Assembly: GCA_039707465.1 (NCBI GenBank)
Contig: CM077647.1
Location: forward strand, 176,758,663 to 176,822,662
Direction: 5' to 3'
DNA length: 64,000 nt
Source: Rhabdophis nuchalis
Taxonomy: Eukaryota > Chordata > Lepidosauria > Squamata > Natricidae
Numbering within the stretch: the first letter of the stretch is position 1; each line of letters opens with the position of its first letter. Below are positions 27,692 to 37,908 of the stretch, piece by piece. The translations under genes were made by a program, and so were the position numbers. The notes below the pieces were generated by a model. The model was not told the DNA's origin. It saw only the letters and a program-made list of their open reading frames with translations, and ran no database searches.

Positions 27692-28914
27692 ATGAGGAAT
27701 AAACAGGGTGAATTAGAAATTCAAGTAAACGAGGGCAGATACGATATTGTTGCCATTACAGAAACTTGGTGGGATGAAACCCACAAATGGAACATACAGC
27801 TAGAAGGATTTAAATTATTTAAAAGAAATAGACCAAATAAAAGAGGAGGTGGAGTTGCACTATATATAAGAAATAATTACATCTCTACAGAAATAGAGCA
27901 CAACAATGATGAGAACTATCTTGAATGTATTTGGGTCAATATTAAAGGTTTGGGGGGGGATGATATTGTCATAGGTCTATACTACAGGCCACCCAACCAA
28001 GCAGAGGAAGTGGATGCACTTTTTGCTAACCAGCTAACTAAGGTATGTAGGAAGCACACTACAATAGTAATGGGAGATTTTAACTACCCTGACATCAATT
28101 GGGAAACAAACTCTGCACCAAGTGGAAGATCCAACAGGTTCCTAACAAACCTAGCAGACAACTTTGTTTCCCAAAAGGTAGAGAAGGGAACAAGGGGATT
28201 AGCAATATTGGACTTAATTCTCACTAACAGAGAGGAAATGATAGAAGGTGTAGAAGCTATAGGAACTTTGGGGGCAAGCAATCATGAAATACTGGAATTC
28301 AACATTATGCAAACAAAAGTAGTTGAACAAAGTCAAACTACAGTCTTAGACTTTAAGAGAGCTAATTTCAATAAACTCAGAGAGAGCTTGGGAAGGATTC
28401 CATGGATGAGAATCCTCAAGGGGAAAACAACTCAAGAAGCTTGGGTAATTTTGAAAAATGAGATTATAAAAGCCCAGTCCAGCGCAATACCAATGAAGAA
28501 GAAAAATAACAGTTCCCCAAAGAAACCAGCATGGCTGCATAAAGAACTCTCTGACAAATTGAAAGACAAAAAGGATAAATATAAAAAGTGGAAAAGGGGG
28601 ACATAACTAAGGCAAAATATCAGCAAATAGCCCGAGCCTGTAAAGATGAAGTGAGGAAAGCTAAGGCTCGCAATGAAGAAAGGCTTGCCAAAAAAGTAAA
28701 AAATAACAAAAAAAGCTTCTTCCAACATGTTAAAAATAAGAAAAAAGTTAAGGAAACAATTGGTCCACTGCTGGGAGAAAATGGCAAGAAGATGATAAGC
28801 AACAGGGAGAAAGCAGAACTATTTAACTCTTTTTTTGCATCTGTCTTTACACAAAGGGATAAAACAGTCCAACCAATCAAAAACAGCACCACAAAAATCA
28901 GATTAGGAAGTTGA
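27692..28914 (+). pseudogene. CR1 ORF2 apurinic-type endonuclease domain, frameshifted
   Basis: 27692-28606 encodes the endonuclease: DIVAITETWWDE, GGGVALYIRNNY, GLYYRPPNQAEE, VMGDFNYPDINWE, ILDLILTNRE and GASNHEILEFNI (in place of the usual SDH). A frameshift at about 28600 moves the frame to 28588-28914, a lysine-rich linker (ARNEERLAKKVKNNKKSFFQ). Another break near 28905 precedes the reverse transcriptase. The domain nicks target DNA in intact elements. Confidence 0.87.
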
Positions 28915-29040
28915 AATAGGGAAGAAAATGGTAAGTGAGCACCTGTCTGCCCTGGACGAGTTCAAATCACCAGGACCGGATGGATTACACCCCAGGGTTC
29001 TGAAGGAACTGGCAGACGAGATCTCAGAACCACAGAACCA

Positions 29041-30136
29041 ATGAACTATATCTTTCAGAGATCCTGGAGCACCGGGGAACTGCCAGAAGACTGGAAAAGA
29101 GCTGATGTGGTTCCCATCTTCAAAAAAGGGAAAAAAACAGATCCAGGAAACTATAGACCCATCAGCCTGACCTCAATACCAGGAAAGATTCTGGAAAAGA
29201 TAATTAAACAACAAATAAGTGAACACCTAGAAGCAAACAAAGTAATAGCCAAAAGCCAACATGGGTTTGTCAAAAACAGATCATGCCAGACGAATCTAAT
29301 TGCATTCTTTGACAAAGTGACAAAATCAGTGGACCAGAGGAATGCTGTTGATATAATTTACCTGGACTTCAGTAAGGCATTTGATAAAGTAGACCATAAC
29401 CTGCTATTAGATAAAGTAGAAAATTGTGGGTTAGACAGCACCACCACCAAATGGATTCGCAACTGGCTGACCAACCGCACTCAATGTGTAGTCCTCAATG
29501 GAACTGCATCTACATGGAAGGAAGTATGCAGTGGAGTCCCCCAAGGCTCTGTTTTAGGCCCAGTACTCTTTAACATCTTCATCAACGATTTGGATGAGGG
29601 GATAAATGGGGAACTCATCAAATTTGCAGATGACACCAAGCTGGCAGGAATAGCCAACACTCCAGAAGATAGGCTTAAGATACAGAAGGATCTAGACAAA
29701 CTTGAACATTGGGCACTATCTAATAAAATGAAATTCAATTGTGAAAAAAGTAAGGTCCTACATATAGGCAAGAAAAACCAAATGCACAAGTACAGTATAG
29801 GTGGTACCTTGCTCAATAGTAGCAACTGTGAGAGGGATCTTGGAATCCTAGTGGACAACCATTTAAATATGAGCCAGCAGTGTGCAGCAGCTGCCAAAAA
29901 AGCCAACACAGTTCTAGGCTGCATAAACAGAGGGATAGAATCTAGATCACGTGAAGTGTTAATGCCACTGTATGGTGCCTTGGTAAGGCCACACTTGGAA
30001 TACTGCATACAGTTTTTGTCACCACGATGTAGAAAAGACGTGGAGACTCTGGAAAGAGTGCAGAGAAGGGCAACCAAGATGATTAGAGGACTGGAGACTT
30101 ATGAAGAATGGCTGCAGGAGCTGGGTATGTCTAGCT
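29041..30136 (+). pseudogene. CR1 ORF2 reverse transcriptase
   Basis: An open block with NYRPISLTSIPGKILEKI, KSQHGFVKNRSCQTNLIAF, IIYLDFSKAFDKVDHN, CSGVPQGSVLGPVLFN and the catalytic KFADDTKLAG, then the thumb and C-terminal PHLEYCIQFLSPRCRKD and VQRRATKMIRGLE. Translation runs a little into the hAT element inserted at 30137. The reverse transcriptase motifs themselves are intact. Confidence 0.9.
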
Positions 30137-30330
30137 CAGTGCTTCTCAATTATTTTCTGTCATGCCCCCCTAGGAAGAAGAAAACATTTCGCGCGCCCCG
30201 CGCGACTGTAAATAGTATCATTTGTCTATAAAATTGTTATAAGTACACCTCTGCCGAGGTCAAACGCGCCCCCCTTTACGGAGCCTCGCGCCCCCCCTGG
30301 GGGCCCCGCCCCACTATTTGAGAAGCACTG
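30137..30330. mobile_element. hAT-type miniature element, 194 bp, inside CR1
   Basis: Terminal inverted repeats CAGTGCTTCTCAA and TTGAGAAGCACTG are perfect over 13 bp. The perfect 8-bp duplication GTCTAGCT flanks it (30129-30136 and 30331-30338). The interior is GC-rich (GCGCGCCCCGCGCG, CCCCCCTGGGGGCCCCGCCC). It interrupts the CR1 reading frame. Confidence 0.9.
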
Positions 30331-30455
30331 GTCTAGCTTGATGAAGAGAAGGACCAGGGGAGACATGATAGCAGTGTTCCGATATCTCAGAGGGTGCCAC
30401 AAAGAAGAGGGAATCAAACTATTCTCCAAGGCACCTGGGGACAGGACAAGAAGCA

Positions 30456-31237
30456 AGCTCTGGTGCAGGAAATTAAAGCTTTGAGAGAAGATAATAGCAG
30501 CTTCAAGAAGGATCTTTTGGAAACACGGAAACAAGTGCTGGAGAACACACAGAAGACTGAGGAGCTGGAAGGGGGGCTGGCTGGGGCAAAGGGAGAGCTT
30601 AAAAATGTTAACAGTGAGGTTGGAGAATTGACTGGGCATATGTCTAGGATGGATTTTGAAAGGATGTCATGCTTTTTAAGATTTCAGAACATTTCTGAAG
30701 AACCTGGTGAATGTCTTCCTGAACTCATGAGTACAATTTTAGCAGACTATTTACAAAAACCTAAAGATGAGATCAGGGGGGACATTGACCTAGTTTACAG
30801 AATAAACTCGACATATGCCAGGATAAATGAAGTACCCAGAGAGATACATATTAAATTTGTTAGAAGGTCAACCAGAGAGGGAATTTTGAAGGCGCAGAGA
30901 GGGGGGCCGCTAATCTACCAACAAAAGGAAGTCGCCATCTTAAAGCAGATCCCAAAAAAGATTAGAGAGATGAGAAGGAGGTATTCCTTCTTATCCAAAA
31001 AATTGTTTGACCACGGGATTTGGTTTAAGTGGGCGATGCCGGAAGGGAGGTTGGTGTTCTGGGAAGGAGGGAGAGTTAGGATTAAAACAGTTGTTGAGGC
31101 GGAAGCCTTTCTTAAAAAAACATTCCTCTGTCCTGGGGGAAGATTTGGGGGGGGTAGGGGGGGCCACGGCTCTGCCCGCTGGGGGCCAGGAAGGAGAAAA
31201 AGAAGATACAATTGCCAAGAGACTTAGATCGAAAAAA
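30456..31237 (+). pseudogene. L1-type ORF1 (5'-truncated, one frameshift)
   Basis: The product covers the coiled coil (KALREDNSSFKKDLLETRKQ), the RRM start (CFLRFQNISEE), PREIHIKFVRRSTREG, and the C-terminal IPKKIREMRRRYSFLSKKLF and FWEGGRVRIKTV. It is related to the intact ORF1 at 1064-2002 but clearly diverged. In the A-run near 31115 the frame slips by one base; the other frame (KKHSSVLGEDLGG to KRLRSKK, stop at about 31240) matches the tail of the first copy. Confidence 0.78.
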
Positions 31238-31499
31238 TAACTTTGCTTTTTTATTAACATTGTATAACCTTTATATCTGGATGTTTGTACACGACTGCCA
31301 GCATAGAATTGAGAATTTGGGAAGCATGCACTTATTTTCACCTCGTAGTATTTTTGAAAAATGTTTTTTTAATGTTTTATTATGAAGCCCTGGAGGAGCC
31401 AATGATCCCGACGCGAAAGTTCTCAAAATGTTTCTGTATCCCTTACCCTACCCTTTTGAAAAATTGTAAAAACCAATAAAACTTTTTCAATATAAAAAA
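30456..31499 (+). mobile_element. Second HAL1-like element, 5'-truncated, inside CR1
   Basis: The CR1 sequence breaks after GGACAAGAAGCA and resumes with AAGAAGCAACGGG at about 31498, so AAGAAGCAA is the likely target duplication. The insert holds an ORF1 lacking its start, then about 270 bp of 3' UTR ending CCAATAAAACTTTTTCAATA and an A-run. As at 0.8-2.3 kb there is no ORF2. Confidence 0.75.
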
Positions 31500-31735
31500 G
31501 AAGCAACGGGTGGAAACTAATCAAGGAGAGAAGCAACTTAGAACTAACAGTAAGAACAATTAACCTCTGGAACAGCTTGCCTCCAGAAGTTGTGAATGCC
31601 CCAACCCTGGAAGTCTTTAAAAAGATGTTAGATAGCTATTTGTCTGAAATGGTATAAGGTTCCTGCCCACGCAGGGGGTTGGACTAGAAGACCTACAAGG
31701 TCCCTTCCAACTCTTGCTATTGTATTGTATTGTAT

Positions 31736-31975
31736 TAATCAAGGAGAGAAGCAACTTAGAACTGAGGACAAATTTCCTGACAGTTAGGACAATTAATCAG
31801 TGGAACAACTTGCCTCCAGAAGTTGTGAATGCCCCAACTTCTGGAGTCTTTTAAGAAGATGTTGGATAGCCATTGGTCAGAAATGGCATAGGGCTCCTGC
31901 CTAGGCAGGGGGTTGGACTAGAAGACCCCCAAGGTCCCTTCCAATTCTACTACTGTATTATTATTGTATTAAGAA
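31736..31975 (+). mobile_element. CR1 3' end, tandem after the long CR1
   Basis: Begins AATCAAGGAGAGAAGCAACT immediately after the previous CR1 tail and ends with TTCTACTACTGTATTATTAT. A second, independent 3' fragment. Confidence 0.8.
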
Positions 31976-32112
31976 GTAAAAGGCCAATTTTTACTGCCTA
32001 TCTTTTAAAACATGCTATTTTGGGAATGCATGTTTCAAAAGACTTGCAAAAAAAACCACCTCCCGTCCATGGATCAGTTTTCTTATCTTCACCCGACTGT
32101 GATGCTTCAGAT

Positions 32113-32345
32113 ATTTATTTATTTATTTTATTCGAATTTATATCCCACCCTTCTCCATGGAGGACCCAGGGCGGCGCACAGGAAATTTGAAAAACATATA
32201 AAGTACAAAAAATAAATATATAATTTAAAATAAATATTAAACACTCCCACCTGTGCTAAAACCAAATTTAAAACCCAATTTAAAAACTTCCTAAAAGTCC
32301 CCATGGGAGGTTAGGCTAGGCCGGCTTGTTGGAACAAATAGGTCT
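32113..32345 (-). mobile_element. L2-like LINE 3' fragment
   Basis: (ATTT)n tail at 32113-32130 and the 3' terminus GCGCCGCCCTGGGTCCTCCA on the minus strand. A short 5'-truncated copy. Confidence 0.8.
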
Positions 32346-32658
32346 TCAGATATGTCTTCAGATATTGTCTGAAAGTTTCCCCTGTTGGCTAGTACTTGTT
32401 CTGACTCGACAAAGATTTTGTATGGGTGTTGATCACCGTGCTGCTGCTACCCCATCCACAGTGATACAGCCTCATACACATTCCTGGAGTCAATGCTGAA
32501 CAACTGCGCGGAGAAGGTACACATCGTTCCGAGAACATTTCCACAGTTATTCTGAGCAAGGACTAGATTGAGATGATAGTAGCTGGCTTTAGATCCCATT
32601 GATATTTAACGAAATGTAGGAATGTGTAACATCCTGCAACTTTGTCCTTCAATACCTA
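32346..32658. other. Unassigned spacer
   Basis: No gene or clear repeat recognised. Confidence 0.4.
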
Positions 32659-33358
32659 CCGTATTTTTCAGAGTATAAGATGCACCTTATATAAGAGACT
32701 GAAAATCTGGGTGCATTTTATACACCCAATACAGCATTTTTTGCCTCTCTAAGGAAGGCAAAATGGCCATGCATACCCTTATAGAGGCTTTCAGAGAGCT
32801 CCTGGGGACTAGGGAGGGCAGAAATGTGCAAAACATGGGCCATTTTTGTCCCCCCAGCCCGCAGCAGCACTCTATAAGCCTCCAACCAGGCTATGAATGC
32901 ACTTTTTTGACACAAAACGGGCTCATTTTCACGAAAAACTGGCTGTTTTTTTGCTCATTTTTGCCCCCCCCCCCTTCAGGAGCACTCTGCAAGCCCCCCC
33001 AGGGCTATTTGTGCCTCTTTTGGGGGGGGGGGAAATGGGCCTGTTTTTCGTGAAAAACAGACCATTTTTGGAAGGTTTGCAGAGTGCAAAAACTTTTTTT
33101 TCCCTTTTGGAAAGCTCTTGAACTGATTAATGATAATTACATTTAACAAGTGCTATGCCAGCAGAAACACCTACCTATTTACTGTATTTCTCTCTCTCTC
33201 TCTCTTATTTCTCTCTCTCTCTCTATCCCTTTATCTACCTACCTATCTAATTACTCTCTCTCTCCCTACCTATCTATTGTATTTCTCTCTCTCTTTCTCT
33301 CTAGTCCTTCTACCTATCAACCTACCTACTCTCTCTCTCCCTACCTACCTATCTACTG

Positions 33359-33396
<38 letters not shown>

Positions 33397-33753
33397 TACC
33401 TACCTACCTACACACACACACCCTCTCTACCTACCTACTGTATTTCTCTATCTCTCTCTATTTTTTCTATCTCTCTATCCCTTTATCTACCTACCTACCA
33501 CCTACCTACCTACCTACCTACCTACCTACCTACCTACCTACCTACCTACTCTCTCTCTCTCCCTACCTATCTACTGTATTTCTCTCTATTTATTTCTCTC
33601 TCTACCTACCAACCTACCCACTCTTTCTCTCCCTACCTATCTACTGTATTTCTCTATCTCTCTCCCTCTCTCTCCTTCTATCTACCTACCTACTTTTTCT
33701 TTAAAAAGTGCCTCTTCAAAACCTTGGTGCGTCTTATACTCCGAAAAATACAT
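32659..33753. mobile_element. TA-flanked miniature element (CCGTATTTTTC termini) with microsatellite core
   Basis: Left end CCGTATTTTTCAGAGTATAA, preceded by TA. Right end CTTATACTCCGAAAAATAC is the inverted repeat. The TA flank suggests the Tc1/mariner group. The interior has AGCACTCT words shared with the 41.3-kb copy and a long pyrimidine microsatellite. No transposase. Confidence 0.7.
33185..33705. repeat. Compound (CT)n/(CTAC)n/(CTAT)n microsatellite
   Basis: About 520 bp of alternating TCTCTC, CTACCTAC and CTATCT runs, with the segment TACTGTATTTCTCTCTCTC recurring several times. This shows higher-order amplification of a unit of roughly 110 bp. The LPTYLPTY frames are artefacts. Confidence 0.9.
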
Positions 33754-34184
33754 AATCAGTAGATAATCACAATGAAAGCACCTTAAAGTTATAAAGAGGA
33801 AGAGTCCTTTCAGACAAGCTGAATTCCTGGTGACTTCATATCTATGTTTAAGTTTTCTTGCCAATAATATGGAATACTATTTTCACAGCCCTCTTTTTGA
33901 TTTGTGCAGTATATAGGTGTGCAGTGGAAGGCAGATTGGTAGCCATTGTTCTTTCTGCAGATCTAATTATCCATGGAAGTCCGTGTTTGTCTGGTTTGGT
34001 TGCAGAGCCAAACCAGACAGTTATGGAGGTTATGTTGCCTTATCAGGGGGTTGGACTAGAAGACCTCCAAGGTTCCTTCCAGCCCTGAGGATTCTATGAT
34101 CAAGATGAGCTTTTGGAGATCAGCTAAAGTTAGGTAGACACCACCACCTAGTTCTACTGTATATATGTGGACTAGAGGTGGAGC

Positions 34185-34500
34185 TCTTGCCTCACGAGCA
34201 GGAGGTTGTGAGTTCGATCCTAGGTAGAGGTATATGTTAGGGTTAGGGTTAGAGTTAGGATTAGAGTTAGGGATCCCTTACACGGTGGAGTCTGGGCAAC
34301 TGAATGGAGCTAGCAGAGTGTTTTAATGGCCAGATGCTCTTCCCTGTCACCAATGTGGAGTTTTGTTCAGCAGATATATTCTCATCATGCCCAGAGAGAG
34401 GAATATCTGCCTTTACCTAGGATCAAACTCACAGCCTCCTGATTGTGAGGTGAGAGCTCCACCTCTAGGCCACTGCACCACTCCACATTATCCAGGATAT
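34185..34500. mobile_element. Inverted pair of tRNA-like SINE heads
   Basis: Forward head at 34187-34238 (AGAGGTGGAGCTCTTGCCTC, then GTGAGTTCGATCCTAGG). Reversed head at 34415-34478 (CCTAGGATCAAACTCACAGC, then GAGAGCTCCACCTCTAGG). A third copy occurs at 44.52 kb. The two heads face each other around about 180 bp that includes telomere-like repeats. Confidence 0.6.
34228..34276 (+). repeat. Short interstitial TTAGGG-like repeat
   Basis: GTTAGGGTTAGGGTTAG followed by degenerate AGTTAGGATTAGAGTTAGGG: about seven hexamers of the vertebrate telomere motif. Confidence 0.8.
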
Positions 34501-34734
34501 TGCACTGTTATACATTCAAGTCAGTTGCCAAGCGGTTGAATTTTGATCACATGATCACAAGGATGCTGCAAATGTGCATATGTCCCTGTTTGTGCATGAT
34601 TTATTTATACTTGGTTTTTACAGATTTCAAGATGATTTAGTCAATGATAGAAGAAAGGGCCTTGGACCTGCTGGGGGCACAGGAAAGAGTATGTAAATAG
34701 ATTAAACAAACAAAGGGACGAACCAAGTAAGTGG

Positions 34735-35070
34735 GTGCAATTGATGGATTTAGGACAACTCTCCACAGTCAACTTGATACAGCCAATTCTCAGTGGCCAA
34801 CTCACCAGGGTCAACTTGCCACAGCCAACTCACTGCTCTCAACTCTTGGTGGCCAACTTTCCATGGCCAACTTTCCACAGCCAACTCACTGCTCTCAACT
34901 CCCGGTGGCCAACTCTTCATGGCCAACTTTCCACAGCCAAGTCACTGCTCTCAACTCCCAGTGGCCAACTCTCCATGGCCAACTGTCTGCGGCCAACTCA
35001 TCATGGCCCCTTTGTTATGTCCAACTCATTGCCTCCAACTCTCTGCAACCACCTCTCTGGGGCATGACTA
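34735..35070. repeat. GGCCAACT-type tandem repeat
   Basis: 8-13-bp subunits (TGGCCAACTC, CACAGCCAACTC) are organised in a higher-order unit of about 65-75 bp containing ACTGCTCTCAACTCCCGGTG, repeated about 3-4 times. All forward frames stay open because of the repeat. Confidence 0.85.
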
Positions 35071-35224
35071 ACTCATCACGGGACAAAAGTTACCCTAATG
35101 TTAAAGACATGGTGGAATAGAATCATTAAAGAAAGGTTGCAAAAGGAAGGATAAAATGAAATGTGAGTGAGTGAGAAAAATTAAAATGTATATTTAAAAT
35201 TATCTTAAATAATTAAAGTGAACT

Positions 35225-35550
35225 GTTGAATTGTCCTGTGGCAAGCAGTCCCATGGTGAGTTAGCCATGGTGAGTTCTCCCATTTTGGCAATTGATAGAG
35301 TCCTTAGACATGAAATAAAGTTGGTGTTCATTGATTCTCCCTCCCTCCCTCCCTCCCTCCCTCCCTCCCTCCCTCCCTCCCTCTCTCCAACTAGTTTCCT
35401 GGTCAGTTTTCCTTGCTTTTAAAATTATTTGAAATAATTAAATCAAATTGTTGAATTGTCCACTGGTGAACTGTCCGATGGTGAATTGGCCATAGCAAGT
35501 TGGCCATGGTGAGTTGGCCATGATGAGTTGGCCACAGTCAATTGTCTGAT
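35225..35550. repeat. Inverted remnants of the GGCCAACT repeat with (CCCT)n
   Basis: GTTGGCCATGGTGAGTTGGC units at 35480-35545 are the reverse complement of the 34.7-35.1 kb array. A (CCCT)n run at 35338-35386 and a near-duplicate of TTGGTGTTCATTG next to it (again at 35580) show that the block has been duplicated. Confidence 0.75.
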
Positions 35551-35596
35551 TACGGCATTTGGTAGAGGCATGGAAGAAAATTGGTGTTCATTGGTT

Positions 35597-35682
35597 CTCT
35601 CTCCCTCTCTCTCTCCCTCCCTCCCTCCCTCCCTCCGTCTCTCCCTCTCCCTCTCCCTCCCTCTCCATCTCCCTCTCTTACA
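35597..35682. repeat. (CT)/(CCCT)n microsatellite
   Basis: Pyrimidine run in a second copy of the block seen at 35325-35390. Confidence 0.85.
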
Positions 35683-35683
35683 A

Positions 35684-35930
35684 ATCATTCCATTTCCTCA
35701 ACGAACAAATGTATTTAGATACACCATCTTAGCACCAACTGGTGGAAAGCACGTACTAAAAGTTCCCAGGCTTTCCACCGCATTATGAATAAGATTTTCA
35801 CATTTGTCCAAAACAATATGTCACTTTGTCCAACTGTACAATGAGAGCTGGTTGCTTGGTGACTTCAATCCTCCTTCTCTGACCAATCAGCTGTTGGAAT
35901 GTAGCTGACTCGTTGGCTAACTATTGTTGT
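35684..35930. repeat. Duplicated block downstream of IGHV, copy 1
   Basis: Contains TTTAGATACACCATCTTAGC, ATTTTCACATTTGTCCAAAA and CTTCTCTGACCAATCAGCTG. The same words in the same order occur at 38.3-39.9 kb, where two L2 insertion sites break them up. The block lies on the 3' side of the minus-strand IGHV. Confidence 0.8.
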
Positions 35931-36247
35931 GGCCCGCCAGCAGCCAGTGCCCAGCAGAGCTCACTCTTTCTCTGTCTCTCTCCTTCTCCTTCTTTTTCCC
36001 TCTCCCTCTCCCTCCCTCCCTCTCTCTCTGTCTCTCTCTGTCTCTCTCCATCTCAATTTTCTGGTCAGTTTTTCCTGCAGGTTTTTTTTTTTGCAGACTT
36101 GTTCATTGGGTCAACATTTATTTCTTGTTATTATCCTCTCCTTTAGTACCTTTTGGAAACATAATTAAAAAGTGCTTGAGGGAAGCGGAGTAGATAAGTT
36201 TTATAACAAATGAGAAATCAGAATTTTGCAGATGGCTGACGCTGTGT

Positions 36248-36286
36248 GGTTTTGGGATGGCTGCTCTGTAGCTTTCTCTCATCGTG
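36248..36286 (-). promoter_or_regulatory. IGHV recombination signal sequence, 23-bp spacer
   Basis: On the minus strand just after the V coding end: heptamer CACGATG (36286-36280; consensus CACAGTG, 5 of 7), a spacer of exactly 23 bp, and nonamer CCCAAAACC (36256-36248; consensus ACAAAAACC, 7 of 9). The 23-bp spacer is the heavy-chain V type. An overlapping CACAGAG heptamer gives no nonamer at the right distance. The CAC start and the A-run of the nonamer are kept. Confidence 0.65.
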
Positions 36287-36592
36287 CTCTGTGCCGGGCA
36301 CAGAAATATACCCCACTATCTGTGATTGTAAACGATCTCAACTCGAGGTAGTATTCATTTTTAGAAGTGTCTCTGGTGATAAGAATCCGATTGTTAAAAC
36401 GCGAACTGTAGTAGGTTTCCCCTCCTTCCTGAACGCTCTTAATTCCTCCCAACCATTCGAGACCTTTTCCTGGACATTTTCGGTTCCAACCCCAGAACCA
36501 ACCACCGACCTCGACTCCAGAGACGGCACAGACCAATTTGACCGATTGTCCTGGTCCCTGCGTTTCGGACAGCTGCAGATTGGGGAAAACAC
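36287..36592 (-). CDS. Immunoglobulin heavy-chain variable (IGHV) V exon
   Basis: The exon begins after TCCACCAG and encodes (G)VFPNLQLSETQGPG, then KLVCAVSG (first conserved Cys), WGWNRKCPGKGLEWLGG (conserved Trp, framework 2), TYYSSRFNNRILITRDTSKN, and TDSGVYFCAR (second conserved Cys). This is a complete V domain in one open frame, followed by an RSS. It would join D and J segments in B cells to form an antibody heavy chain. Oddities: Cys replaces the first Pro of RQPPGKG, giving a possible unpaired cysteine, and the germline end is a little long (CARHR). No other V, D, J or constant exon is in the window. Confidence 0.85.
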
Positions 36593-36889
36593 CTGGTGGA
36601 GTAAAAGAAAGTTTAGAAATACAAAGTCTTTGATTCGGCTCCTGCGATAAGAAACCTTGAAGTTCTTATAAGAGATCTTCCTACAGATGTTTTTTTTTTC
36701 TTTAAATAAGTTTTTATGTTTATTCTCTTATATATAGTTACAGGTATACAGCCACATCGCTATTATTCTCATTTATCTTCATCACTTTTACATATTTCTT
36801 TTTCCATATAAAAGGTTAAAATATACATTCTGGGTTGCTTTGCTTACCATCCTGTACACCTATTTGGTGTTATCACCATCCTATTTTTT

Positions 36890-37130
36890 TTCTTTTTTTT
36901 TTCACCCTCCCTCCCTTCACTACTTCCTTCCTTCCTTCCTCCTCTCCTTACCTTTTCCTTCTTCCCTTGCCTCTCCCCCTACTCCTCTCTTCCTCCTCCT
37001 GCCCCCTCTCCTTCTCTTTCTCTCCTTTCACTCCTTCCTCTACTATCCTCTTTCTTCCTTCTCTCCCCTTTCCTCTCCTTTCCTCTCCTCCTCTCTTCCT
37101 TTCCTTTTCTATTATTGTGGTTATCTCTTT
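36890..37130. repeat. Pyrimidine-rich low-complexity region in L1 3' UTR
   Basis: CTTCCTTCC, CCTCTCC and TTTCCTCTCC runs. Open frames across it are compositional. Confidence 0.8.
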
Positions 37131-37227
37131 TTATCTCTGAACTGGTGTATTTTTGGGGTGTTATTCCCACAAACCCTGTTGTAATTTTCAGTTTATTCTT
37201 TCCTTTCCCTTTTCTTTAATATCATAT

Positions 37228-37228
37228 C

Positions 37229-37291
<63 letters not shown>

Positions 37292-37361
37292 ATCTACCTA
37301 CCTACCTACCTACCTACCTACCTACCTACCTACCTACCTACCTACCTACCTACCTACCTAC

Positions 37362-37408
<47 letters not shown>

Positions 37409-37505
37409 CCTACTTACCCATCCATCCATCCATCCATCCATCCATCCATCCATCCATCCATCTATCTATCTATAATCTATCTATCTATCATCTATCTATC
37501 TATCT
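37228..37505. repeat. (CTAT)n-(CCTA)n-(CTAT)n-(CATC)n microsatellite
   Basis: Four consecutive tetranucleotide tracts that differ by one base each, a sequential-mutation pattern. They lie within the L1 3' UTR and thus within the IGHV leader intron. Confidence 0.95.
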
Positions 37506-37908
37506 CATTCTTAAACATATACTTATATATTAATACTTTCTTTTCTATTCTCTCCCTTCTTCCCTTGCTTTTCCATTTAATAGAGTCTCGACTGGATTCT
37601 GTATCTCTCTCTTGCTTTCGTTTCTAGATTCCTTTCTCTAACCAATCATAAAATCTTTCCCATGTCTTGAAGTGCACCAATTCCTCTTCATCTTTTATTC
37701 TCAAAGTTACCCTGTTCATTTCTGCACAATCTAATCTTTTTCTGGGCCAGATGCAATTTCTTCTCACAATCCCCAATGTTCAACAATTCTCAGTTCTAGG
37801 AGAAATTCCCTAACGGTGAGAGCAATCAATAAAGAAAAAAGTAATAAACATATAAGATAGTTCATCTTTGCTTCCATGCCGCCATGAACACGGTTCATCC
37901 CTTCTGAC

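Larger units (their letters stand above)
26886..31735 (+). mobile_element. Long CR1 LINE with two nested insertions
   Basis: The element holds the C-terminal part of ORF1, then ORF2 (endonuclease, reverse transcriptase), the 3' region and an ATTGTATTGT tail at about 31718-31735. It has lost its 5' end and has at least two frameshifts in ORF2. It was later hit by a hAT miniature element (30137-30330) and a HAL1-like element (about 30456-31499). The CR1 sequence resumes after each. Confidence 0.9.
36688..37785 (-). mobile_element. L1 LINE 3' end in the IGHV leader intron
   Basis: The minus strand carries the last codons of an L1-type ORF2 (RNCIWPRKRLDCAEMNRVTL, then DEEELVHFKTWERFYDWLEK and GI, with the TAG at 37626-37624), a long 3' UTR, and a poly(A) seen as a T-run at 36690-36700. 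It is 5'-truncated near 37785. It shows that a full L1 lineage with ORF2 exists in this genome, separate from the ORF1-only copies. Confidence 0.75.

Noticed and set aside
33130..33762. ORFs with LPTYLPTY and SLSLSL repeats
   Set aside because: Direct translation of (CTAC)n and (CT)n microsatellites.
36287..36310. RSS heptamer CACAGAG instead of CACGATG
   Set aside because: From CACAGAG a 23-bp spacer leads to CAGCCATCC, a poor nonamer; CACGATG gives exactly 23 bp to CCCAAAACC.
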